Positions 24,201 through 36,200 of a DNA stretch of 64,000 bases are shown here, piece by piece (position 1 is the stretch's first letter; each line of letters starts with the position of its first letter). Below the pieces are notes generated by a model. The model was given only the letters and a program-made list of their open reading frames with translations, ran no database searches and was not told the DNA's origin. The translations under genes and the position numbers were made by a program. The stretch comes from Undaria pinnatifida (lineage: Eukaryota; Sar; Phaeophyceae; Laminariales; Alariaceae): positions 5,552,296 through 5,616,295 of the forward strand of contig JABAKD010000028.1 of assembly GCA_012845835.1 (NCBI GenBank). The letters run 5' to 3'.

Positions 24201-27200
24201 GTAAGGGCGCGCGAGGGAACGCGGGCGATCACCCTGCGGAAGGTTTGCCTTCTTCTTTTTTTCCAGTTTTGAGACGGCTTGTCGGCAATTTTTTGGTTTT
24301 ACATCTGCTTGTTTTGCTTACAATGCGCAATCTTGCAGTTGGCGGGTCCAAATGTAATATTTTTGTAGGTATCGCGCCTACTTTGCTGACGATACACCTA
24401 CTTGCATTTAGCGCTGCGTTCTGCCCCCCCCCCCCGCATCCCGTGCTTCCCCTTCGCGCCTATATCCGCGGTGCTCATGTCTTGTTCCATTCGCGCACGG
24501 CGTTGGATCACACGGGTATCACCATTGCGGGACGCTAATTTCGACGCATGTCAGCCGAAGAGAGCTCAAGCGACGACGAAGACTTCGAGCTGAATCCTTC
24601 AAGTGCTGCCAGAAGAAAAGCGGCCGAGCGACGGTCGCGACGGTCGGCCTCATCCTCTCGCGTACCCGGCGCCTCTGGAGAAGAAGAAGAAGGCGACTGC
24701 GGGCGCGTGGCTAATCTTGTGCTGGGCCTCCTCAAGGTGCGCTGTTTCTGCGTGCGTCGCTGGTCCTCGATTCAGAGTGGTCGTTTATAGCCGGGCGCAG
24801 GGTTTGCTGCGAGGCTAGAGAGAAACCTCCAACAGCTGTATGCCTCCGCCAAGAACTGACTTTGAGGGAAACTGAAAGTGCAACTCGATGGGCAATCCTT
24901 TCGCCTAGGCATGTGTCCATTTTTTTTGTAAAATCACTAACGGTACTCGAGCCACAATGGGTGATTCCTTAGGTGCAAAACCAAACCCGTAACCCTAACC
25001 CTAAGGCAGTCAGAAACATTCGCGCTGTTGCGTTGCTTGTCGGAAAAAAAAAGTGGGGCAGCAGGATTGTTTCCAAACCAAGCGTTGGAGTATTTTGCGT
25101 AGTCGGGTTGAAGTTGGAGAAAGCCGCCGAAGTGCCCCCCGCCCCACTCCCTCTCCCTCTGCTTGCACAACGCGTATCGTTATTTTTTTGCATATTTTTC
25201 CACTCTTTTTGTTAAGCTTTTTATTGCGCCTTTTGTTTCACCCCGTTCGTGAAATGCAAATGGTAAAAAGTGTGTGTGTTTCCTTCTCCGCCCGACTGCC
25301 CACGAGGGAGCCGTCCACGTGACCTCCCGCCCGCCTTCTTGCGCAACGCGTAGCGCCCCTTTATTTTGCGCTTTTCCGACCCGTTTCGTAAAAATCGCAA
25401 ATTGAGAAAAGCATGGGTCATTCGCTACCCACCCCGTTGGTAAAGTATACCCACACTGAAAACTCGTTTTGTTTTCGTTCCTCGCCCGACCCCTCGGTGA
25501 ACACGCTCGAAAAGGCGCTCGTAGTGGACTCTCCCGGATCGATGTCTTCCTACGTCTGTCACCTCCACCCCTTCCCTGATGGAGTGGCCTCATCGCCGGG
25601 CCTGCAATCCGTATCTCGCGCCCTTGCGTCGAGGCAGAAGGCGGAGGCCGCAGCCGACCTCACCACAGCCTCCGCCACCGCCGCAGCTGCGTCTGCCGCT
25701 GCGGCTATAGCTCTAGCAGGGGAGGCAGCGGCTGGAGACGCGGGTGAGGCGGCGAGCTCGATCGAGGTTTGGCAGGCCGCCGAACGTCTAGTGGAGGCCA
25801 GTGTGGGGGAGGGAGGTTTCGCTTCGCGGTCTGCGGGGTCGCTTCTTGCGAGCTTGTCGCGCCTGAGGGGCGCTCTACACCGGTGTTCTAACGGTGGTGG
25901 TGGCGGTGTTGGGGCTTGGGAGGCGATCTCTTCGGGGCCAAAAGGCGTTGCGCTGGCTCGGGCCGCGGTCGGGGCGGTGGTGCGCATTTGCCGGTCGGAG
26001 AGACCGGCGGCGGTTCACTTGGAGGCCTCGCGCTTGGCGGGAGAGGTAAGGAGGAGGCGTTTCTCGGGGGGGGGGGGGGGGGGGTCGGGGGGCGCGGAGG
26101 GGGAGGGTAGAACGTACGGTGTTAGCTGTTGTTGTTGTTGTTGTTGTTCTCGCATTGGTCTAACTCACCAATCATAATATAGTCTATGGTCACAGGATAG
26201 GCCCCAACAACATATGGATTAGAGATGCACTCTAGGCTTCTCTCGGAGAGAGAGGTCGATTCAGCAGCTAAACGCACGTCTGCCCGTGGCCCTCTAGTTC
26301 ATTGTCCCCGGAAAGTTGGCGGTATTGACTGTGATGGTGGTGTCTTCGATGCACGGGCCTCCACTTCCATTTGTCGTTCCAAACCTGCCATCGTTTCTCT
26401 TGCACGCCCTCGCTTCCTTGTGCTCCGCGTCGGTATCGACTGGCGTGACCAATCTACGTGCGTGTGCACGCCCTCGTTGCTTTCCCGCTCGGGCGCTAAA
26501 ACTCATCATTTTCGTTGCCGCGGTCTGTGGCTCGTTAGATTGGCGCGGTTGACCCCTACGACGTGGAGCTTGCCGAGAGAGCTTCGACCAGAAGTGGTGG
26601 AAGGTGAGGGTGCATGCGAGGGAGCAGATAATTCGGTGTTGGTTCTACTGTAGTTGTGCCGCCCAACGTTTGGTTCTGCCATGATGCGCTACGAATGTGT
26701 ACTGGTGCTGGGGCATTCTGCGGGAGGCGCCCGACTCAACGCGTTCGTGTCGTACATCGTTGAAAACCCCCTACAGTACACAATCGTTACTGATCAACTT
26801 ACCATTAATTCGTTCATGTGGTTCTTGCTTGCCAGGTTATTTTTTTATTTTTGCTTTCAAGATTTTTTGTGTTCATCGTTCTTGCCCGGCGGCTGCACAC
26901 GAGTACTCATTCGTTCTTTAGCTTTCGGCTGGGTTTGATTTTTGTCTAGGTCCGGCGTTCACCTGCTGCTGTTGCTGCTTATTTGCAGCAATGCTGCTCT
27001 GCTACTGCCGAGGTGCTGGGTACAGGGAATGCGAGTGCCCTCTTTGTCTTGCGCCACCCACGTTCGGACGGCGTGCTATGGGCAAGTTTTCTAGATACTA
27101 CACCGTTCATATGCATCATGGGTATACTGTACGATGTAGGTGCAATTCTTCAGCGATGTAACAAATATATAAGGCCGCATAGAGAAACCCAGGGGAATCG

Positions 27201-30200
27201 TTTTGTTCACTCCAGACGGAAAGGGTTTGAAAGCACGCCATGGCGCACGGCCAAACAAAATGGTAACTAACCACCGACTTGTCTCTGCACAGACCATTAG
27301 ATATTCGGCGTATACTGTGGGCAACTATTTGAGCAAACAAACTCCAAGATTTCACACACTTATGTATACGTGCCAGGCATGTATGGTTCGGTCGATATGG
27401 CTCGGGGTGTCTAGTGATGACACAGTTGTACATCCGTATCGAGGGCTGCCCAGGCTATGCGTCCTATCATCAACCGGGCTGCCTTTCCCGCGCTGCCTAG
27501 TATGTAGCAGGTTCTTGGAAGATTTTCCATCGGGAACGTGCGTCACCATCCCGGCGACCAGGGCTAAAGAGACGCACGCACGAATAGCTACCACGTGCCT
27601 TATACACAACTTCGTCCCCCTTACACGAAGTCTGTACACTCGTACACTTGTTTGCGTGTTTTTCTCACGCATCGACTGCTTTACTGTGTCGTCTCTCTGA
27701 ATCCCGTAACTAAATCAATTACCCGTATATTTATTACCCCCTCGCCACGAACAAACAATTCATTACATATAAAGTAACCCTCCCCTTAGGTACACCCGAA
27801 GCGTACCCTTGATGTCTGCCTGCCTCCCTCCCCTCCCGACCCCGCCCCCACTTGTACCCACCCAAACCCGAATCGCTTTTCCGATTTGTCGTGCAAAACG
27901 ACATGGCGGCGGACAACAATGACAACGTCAACAGATGGGGGGGGTTGGGTCCTGACTCATCCGTCAGTAAAAGCGCCTCCAGCAGCCTCGAAGACCCGCT
28001 TTCGGGGCCGAAGCTGCAGGCCCTTCGCCTGGTGGCGAGCTATCTCATGGATCGCGATGAAGGGCTTTCGGAGTGGTGAGTTATTTCCCGAGGAAACAGC
28101 AGGCGCGTTGTATGATAGGGGGCTCCCCGCGTTTTTTGGGGTCCTTGCTTAAGGCGCTGTGTACCTCACTTCAAAGTTGACATGGAGAAAATTGTCGATC
28201 GGAAGCGTTTGGGGGAAAAAAACGCCACCCTTGCGTCGCAGCACGTCGGCAGCGCATCCTCTGTCCCGCCACAGGACGGTACAACATTTGGTCGTGCAGT
28301 CATGCATGGTACAGCAGTAGCTGGTGTGGTAGTATGTGGTACAACAATACATGGTACAGCAGCAGCGGGAGAGGTAGTATGTGGTGCATCAGTAGGTTGT
28401 GTACCTGTAGGTGATACGTCGGTAGATGGTACCTGGTGCATCGGTAGGAAATATCCATAGCATAGTGAGGGGGTGGTACAGCAATAGGTGGTATATTAAT
28501 AGGTGGTACACCAGTAGGCGGTAGTAGTGCGCCAGTAGGCGGTGCACCAGGTAGGAGGTATCACAGCAGTGGGTGGTGCACCAGCAGGTGCCGCAGCAGT
28601 GGCTGGCAGGAAGCCGCGCGCGCGTTTGAGTCGCGGATGCCGTGGTATGTTCGGTCGACCACCGTGCACTATAAGCCGCGGTGATTGTTTGTACAGTACG
28701 TATTTTTGCTGGGATACACACACTGATGGATGTATTCGGTGGAGGTACCTAGCTGGTGATAGCAACTGTGCGAATGTGTTGGCTGATGGGCAGACAACAC
28801 CGTCGAACGAAACTTGGTCACCGCTGCTCGTCCAACCCCATCCCGCACCACCTTGCCCCACGCCACCCCCCCCCACCCCGACCCACCCCACCCAATCCCA
28901 CCCCACCCCACGCCACCCCACCCTACCCCAACCCACCCCACGCCATGCCATCCCACCCCACCCCACCCCACCCCACCCACCGCACTCCACCCCACTCCAC
29001 CCCACTCCACCCCACCCCACCCCACCCCAACCTACCCCACCCCCCATCCCACCCCACCCCACCCCACCCCAACCCAACCCAACCTAACCCAACCCAACCC
29101 AACCCAACCCAACCCAACCCAACCCAACCCAACCCAACCCAACCCAACCCAACCCAACCCAACCCAACCCAACCCAACCCAACCCAACCCAACCCAACCC
29201 AACCCAACCCAACCCAACCAAACCCAACCCAACCCAACCCAACCCACCTCCCCCGCCCCGCTCTCCGTTCCCTTCTCCGCCTACCCAATCCCTTGACCCC
29301 CAAGCGCGCTGTGCACGGCCAAGGCTCTGCTTTCTCGACCGGACACGAACGACCGCCTCCTGAAGGCCAGCTCCTTCGAAGTCCAGGCTCTGCTCCAGCC
29401 TTTCACAGCAAGGTTGGCCCAGATGAACACCGTTCGCACTGCCTTGCGCGTGTGGAACGGCCTATTCGGTAGCGCTTGCGCTAGTAACACTGGCGGCGGT
29501 GGCAGCGAAACTGCGGGAGTAGTAGCTACAGGAGGAGGGAGTGCCGCGGGGGAGGTGGGAGGGGTGGAAACCGCGGGCTCGGCTATGTCGTTCGAGGTCT
29601 GGACGACATCAAGTGCGTACGTCGTCGTCGTCGTCGTTGTTGTTAGTCCCCCGGCGGATGGGTTAATGAAGCTTAAGTAAAGTATAATCACCACGCTTCC
29701 ACGTGTGTGTCGTGTGCCAATCCAACTCGGTTGCCGAAACATCGACGTTGTTAAGGTTGTAAAGTTCACGGCGGGTGTCGGTCGTGCCTCTGACCGTGTA
29801 TCATTGAGGTGAAAGGGGCTGCTAGGCTGATCGGGGGCAACAGTTGTGGTCGTTTGTGTGCTTGTCTCAAGAATTGTCTGGGGGGGGCGATAAATGGCGT
29901 ATGGGCTCGGGTGGGAACTGGGGTAAGGTGCGAAGCCACCCCAACCCGCATGACACAACCCCACCCTACCCCACCCCACCCGACCCCAACCACCAGACTT
30001 TCTCTGGGGGCGTTTCTTTGTTTGCATGGCGAGTGATCGACTCCCGGCATATCTATGTATAGCTCGTGCGACAGCTGCATTCTTCGTTGACGTTGCCGTA
30101 GCGGGTCGAAATACTATCGCCGCGAATGCCTTGTAACTAAGAGTGCAACACCACGGCGAATGTTGCCGTTCGTTCTTGCCAGAATCCCGTCGCCCCTTGG

Positions 30201-33200
30201 TTGTCAGCCTCGCTCGACTCCCCGCTCCATTGGTAGACGACAACGTTCTCGCCGCTTTCGCCTTGCCATGCTGGGTATAAAACCCTGGGTCGTACTGCCG
30301 ATACCCTTACGAGATACACATCCCGCCCTGTCGCTCGTAATACACGCTAACGTACGCCCCCCCCCCCCCCCCCCCCCCCCTTTGGCTTCCTCAATCTGAG
30401 ATAACCTTAAAATGCCGGACGTTCTTCACCCAACCAGGCAAAACGTTCGCGCAATGGGTGTGCGGGCTCACGTCGGCACTCTTGTTGGAATGCTATGCGG
30501 GGGTGGCGTTTGAGAGCTTCAAACATGCCTCTTCTAAGGGCGGGGGCGAGGACCCTACTTTCCCCCCACGCCCGCCTGGGGGGTGGCAGGTGAGTGGACA
30601 CACTTTGGCATTTATCTTTTTGCGGGGAGCGAGTAGCACGAAACATGAGTAACCCATAATATTTTTGTGCAAGGCGAAACATTGTTTCAGGAGTGGTGTC
30701 GCGTACTGCAGTACTCACAATATATCCACTACATATATTGATCGACCTGTGCATGTCATCTGGTGGCAACATTGGTGCGAATGTGCGTCGTTTGGTCTGG
30801 CTCTTGCTCTTGTTTGCCGGTGCTGAGCGCAGGGGTCGAAGCCCCCGCTCGAAGGTCAGGACGAGATGTTGGCGCTGTGCTATGCGCTATGCCGGCGAAA
30901 GCCCGAGCTGGCAGCATGCCTTTTCCCGGCGGTGAGTAAATGCAAAGTTCCTCTCAGGCCCCGTCATTTGGTGGTGCAGTCACTTGCTCCGGTCGATTCA
31001 GAGTCGCGCAGCTACACCACGACAAGTAGGCGTGCTGCGGTAGACGCGTGCTACGATAGAGCCGAGGTGTACCATTTGTTGGCTAAATATTTTCCATTTT
31101 CTGAACGACGGGGCTCCTTAGCCCAAAACCGTCGGAATGGCTTGTGTTTTGCACGATGGCTATTTTTTTTTGTACCCAGGCCATCAGTTTGTCCATCGGT
31201 TTGCACTTTCAGTGTGGAGCTCCTCAGGTGGTTAGGAGCCTCAGAAAACGAAGTGGTGCACCCTCTTTTACCGTAGCATGTGTCTGTAGGGGCTCCTTGG
31301 CCGTAAAGTCGTCGGAATGGCATTCTTGTGTTTTGCACGATGAATATTTGTTCTGTTGTACCTACCTAGGCCATGGGATTTGCTAGGAATCGGGATGCGC
31401 TTTCAGTGTACTCGAAACGTTTTTGTTTTGGTGAGGTGTGGAGCTCCTCACGTGGTTAGGATCCTCAGAACACGACAATAGTTCACCTTTTCACCGTACT
31501 AGTTGTCGATAAGGGTAGCCTACTCTTGGTCCAATGCATTTCCCGTTGATGGTATTTCCTCAACCGAAGAGCTACTCAACATCGCTTGACTACCGTGTGG
31601 GTTTTTCGCTATATGGTTCTTTAGATACCTTGGCCATGGGATTCTTCGTCGGGTTACACTCCCATTTTGTTTTGCTCAGAGTCAAGTTTTTGGGTGAAGC
31701 ATACTATAGAGCTCCTGAAATGTGAGGCGCATCAGAGAATTTGGTGCGCCGCTACTAGCGTGCGTCTATGCGACCTTCGCAGCCGGATGCATGGACAAGG
31801 TGAGGAGGGGGGGGTGCTTGGGAGGGACAGTGGAAACGGAAGCGAGATCAACGGAATATGCATGCGGGAATGGAGTGACGGCATGTGTGACGTTGTGAAA
31901 GTGCCCCCCTTGTAGCGGGCCCTCTCGCGCGACGTATTTTCTCAGCTTGTTGTGGCCCACGATTGGCCGATAATACGCTTTTTAGCTCGGCGTCCCTGTT
32001 CAGACAACGCTATACCTGGTGGACCAGTACGATTGGAACGACACTGCCGTGTAATCGTTTAACGTTTTTCCTTAGATAATTTAACGGAGCCTTTCGATGG
32101 TTCAAACGCATTTTATGCAGAACTAGATCTCAGCGACCCACACATGTTTACGCTGTGGTTTGACCTCTGACCAAATCCACAGACTACTTCTTTGCTGTAT
32201 CTTTTTCTCTTGCATTTGATGTGGAAGCGTGCTATACGAACTCGCAACCGCAAAACGCACCTGTTTTTCCAGAAAAAAATACGAGACACATCAATCACGC
32301 GCGACTGACGTATCCTGGCCGCTTGCAAAGCTGGGTATCGACCACCCAACCGGTCGAAGTCGCAGTTGACGTATTTGAAATATTTGAGTAAACTATTCGA
32401 GAGCGTCTCCCCCCCACCCGTCCTCGGTGTTCCATAAATCACGCAACACAACATGTTGAGGCCTGACTGTATCTGCCGACGGCTCTGCCTCCTTTTCTTC
32501 TGCGATGCCTATGGACGCGGGGTGAACGGTGTAGCACTCGCGGAACGCAAGCGTTTGAGAGCGTCCTCCTCCCCGCCTGCTCCCCGTCTTCGGTTTTATG
32601 TAGATCGTGTACGACTTGGTGCGATCCCACGATGACCTCGAGGACGAAGGCGAGGGCAGCAGCAGCCGAGGTCGGACAAACCGCGCTACGTCAGAACTTT
32701 CGGCGGCGTTCCGCGAACACCTTTTTTGTTCGGACGGGTTGCTGGGGGACGGATCACGGGTGAATCCGCAGGCGGTCGCGCTTGGCATCGAAGCGCTCAA
32801 CTTCTTGCGAGGGCGCCAGGTGAGGGGTACTTGGAGGCGGGGGGAAGGGGTGGGGAGGGGGTAGACGGGAGGAGGGGTGAGGGTCGATAGGGAGAGGAGG
32901 GGAAAACGGGTGTGGTGGGTAGAGGAGAAGGGGGAGGAGGGGGGGGGGGAGGGATGATTTCTTTTGGTGACGTAGGCGTGAGCTCAGGCTTGGGCGCTAT
33001 ACCAGACTCGTGACAGACGGTGGCGTGGGCTGATGTAGCTGCGGCAGCAGCAACTGTAACCGCCGCAAGGCATCTTGAGCCATGTCATGGCAGAGAGGGC
33101 CCCTATGAGTAGTTTTTCCTGGTTTCTGACATGAGAAGCTCTATACCTCACCTCACACCCCGATTTTTTGGAAATAGTGTGTGCGCGTAACCCAGTAAAC

Positions 33201-36200
33201 GGCCCCAATGGCCACATAAGCATGTCGCAATTTTGTTCTTCTTCACAAGTGGTATTGCAAAGATGCTGGACAGTTCCGCGCTCGAGTCGCCCCGTCAGGC
33301 ACAGAAATGTTTTGGTCCATCATGTGTACGGTAATGATTGAGTATCTCGAGGTAGAGCGAGTTGCCCCTCTCGTCACCGTAGCGTAGCTCCCTCGTGTGC
33401 TTGCCCCCCTCCTCAATCGCGTTTGATTTACTGGTGCCCTCGCCCGTCATCGTCCACCAGGTTTCCGCGTTTCTTCGCTACCATGGACCAGGAAAGCGAA
33501 CCCGCACGGGGGTGGGTGGCAGCGGCAGCGGCAGTGGCGACGGTGACGTCGTTCCTTACAGCGCCCGGTGGCTCGAGTGGGCCGGCAAAGGTCGGGAGAA
33601 AGACGGCGGGAGCGGGTTGCCGTTCGGCTACTACCTGAACCTTGACGCGCTGAGCGTCGCGCGCGCGGCAGCGCAGTGCGGCGCGCAGTGCTCCGCGCTG
33701 TTTTACGCGGAGGCGTGGATAGAAGGAAAGTTTGGGGAATCTTCCGGGATTACCGCCTCGAGGTGGCGAGACCAGGGCGAGGGCAGCGGTGGGGATGGGC
33801 TAGACGATTGGGGCTTGGAACCCGAGGAAGACGGGGCGGGACAGATGGGCGGGCGGGGGATAGCAGAAGGCCGGGAGGCGGTAGGTGGGGAGGAGAAGCG
33901 GGAGGTAGAAAGGCTCTTGCTCGAGGTGTTTTCGAGTTTGCCCGAGCCTGATAGCATCTACGGCGTGCCGGCGCCGGCGGCGGATTTGTCGGCGCAGGCA
34001 ACGATATACGCCCACGAGGGGGGCTGGCAAAACACTCTCCCGGCGTACGACACGCTCTTGCAGCATCAGCTATCGTCATCGTTTGCCGGGCAGGACGGGG
34101 GTGTGGCGGCGGAGGCGGCAGCGGCGCCAGCAGACGGTCTTCTTATCAGCTGCGTTGGATCGTCGCCGGGCAATGGCCTGCAGACCGGTGTGGCAGCGTC
34201 TCTACAGGTAGATGTTTATTGAGAAGCCGCGCTATTGTGGGGTTTTGAAAGCCTTTTTTTCGACACAAAACGATTTTCGTGGCTTCCAAGAGTGAAAGTG
34301 GGGAACGCCTTGCTTAGAGCGCGCGGTCAGTCTTCCGAATCACCTGGGTGTACCACGCGCATTCATGTGCACGTCTTATGATAGAGCTGCACTCATCCCA
34401 CACTATCGCGTCCTACTGTAGCAGCGATCGCCACCACCAACACCTGCGTCGCCCTACCTTGTGGTTCACACACTGTGTCTTCCCAGATCTCCCGTTTTTT
34501 TTTTTGCACTCCCAACCTCACCTGTGGCGCGTTGTTTCACGACGATGATGCCAAAACATCCGTCCAAAAACTTATCTTGGGCGGCATGCACGCCGTCCGT
34601 GATGATTCCCTGCCCTTACTTGTGATTCCGTCGACCCTGACTTGACCCTCAATCGACCCGCAGCCGATCCGAACCTGGCTCGCAACTGAGCTGAAATCGG
34701 ATCAAACCTGAACCAAACCCGAACCCGAATCCGAGTCCGACATTTAAACCGGACCCGAACCCGAACCCCGAATGCGAACCTGAGCCTGAACCCCGAACCC
34801 AAACGGAACGTCCCGGGAATTTTCTCTTATCAATGTGTGTGTGCTCTCCACGTTAAGCTGATATTTCCACCCATCTACATCCAGCGCAACCGGTGTCCGT
34901 GCTGATGCCTCGTAGAGAGACGAGCTTTGTGATAACGAACTACACGACAGAGATACACACTGCAATACAGCAAAGTGATTTATTTGACCATGCAATGCCA
35001 ACCGCAGTGTGCACGCGGGCCAAAAACCAAAACGTACAGGCCAACACACGAGATTACTTGCAATAAAATGCAATGAGTAGGGCTGAACCATCTCTCTGGT
35101 AGGCAATTGTAATGTCCACCACCCGCGCCTGATGTCCCAACCCCAACTTGAATCGCCCGCGCCCCCCCGCTCTGAAGCGCATGGGCCTACGTCACGTACT
35201 GGAGCACTACTTGCGGGGGCTACGCGTGGGGCCGGCGTCGCTAGTCGGCCTTCCCGATCTGGACGGTGATCTGCGCGACATGCAGTTCGAGTCGAAGTGG
35301 AGGATGTGCGAGTGGGACCCAGGACTGGCGGTGGGTCATGCCGCAGAAGCGTTGTATATTACACGAAGTGTCTAGATTAGGCTATACACTCGTCTGGGCT
35401 GGTCGGTCTTGCTCGCCGGGTTGCTTGCGGGGTGACTCTTTTTTTTTAATTTGGTTTTCAAGAGATTTCCCCCTCCTTCTACTTGCGACAGCCCCCGGGG
35501 TTTCACGCCAACCACATCTCGAAGGGGAAGGTTGTATAAACAAACTCGACCTGCAAAAGCCCGGGCAGGGTTGGCTTGGGTGCGAAGCGCGGTTTCAATG
35601 CTGGTTGGTGTTTTTGGTGAAGTTCGTGCTGTTATTAAAATTGAATCTGATTGCTGGTTCTCGCGTGTCCGAAGTCCACCGGCATTGGAGCATGTCGAGT
35701 AAATTGTGTCAGAAACGCCCAATGTTTTTTTGTTTTTTGTGGCCACGGTGGGTACTCCTTCTTGTGTCATCACCTTGCCGGCCCGGAAGTCTGGCCTTCA
35801 ACCGATTGATGGGACATTCCGCGTTGAGGCAGAGGGTCGGATAAGGGTCACGGTTGATGCGTGCGCTCAGCGTTCAACCCTCCTTATTTCTTCCGCTCAG
35901 TTAGGCACGGTGCGATGTCGGAAGTTGTTTATTGTTTATCTTAGTGACACTACGATCAGACAACCCAGGCTCAAAGAGCGGTGCTTGCCCCCCCCCCCCC
36001 CGCCCCCCGCCCGCTGATGTTTTTTCCGGCGTGTGTCGGCCCCCGGCACATTGTATTCAGACCCTCGCCGACCGTCGGAGCAGTCAAGGCGGCGGCAGCA
36101 GTGAGATACCTTGGGGACGCGCCCTTGGAGGCAACTCCCTTTTGGACTGCACCGGCGGTGCGGCGGGTATCAGTGCCGCGGGTAGGGGCCCCGGCGGTGG

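Noticed and set aside
24986-25006. Telomere end (CCCTAACCCTAA)
   Set aside because: Two to three units inside an intron. Likewise TTAGGG-type runs at 6,676 and 14,425 are too short.
28756-29472. Pro/Thr-rich 238-residue frame
   Set aside because: CCCAC and AACCC arrays. The real exon 20 uses another frame.
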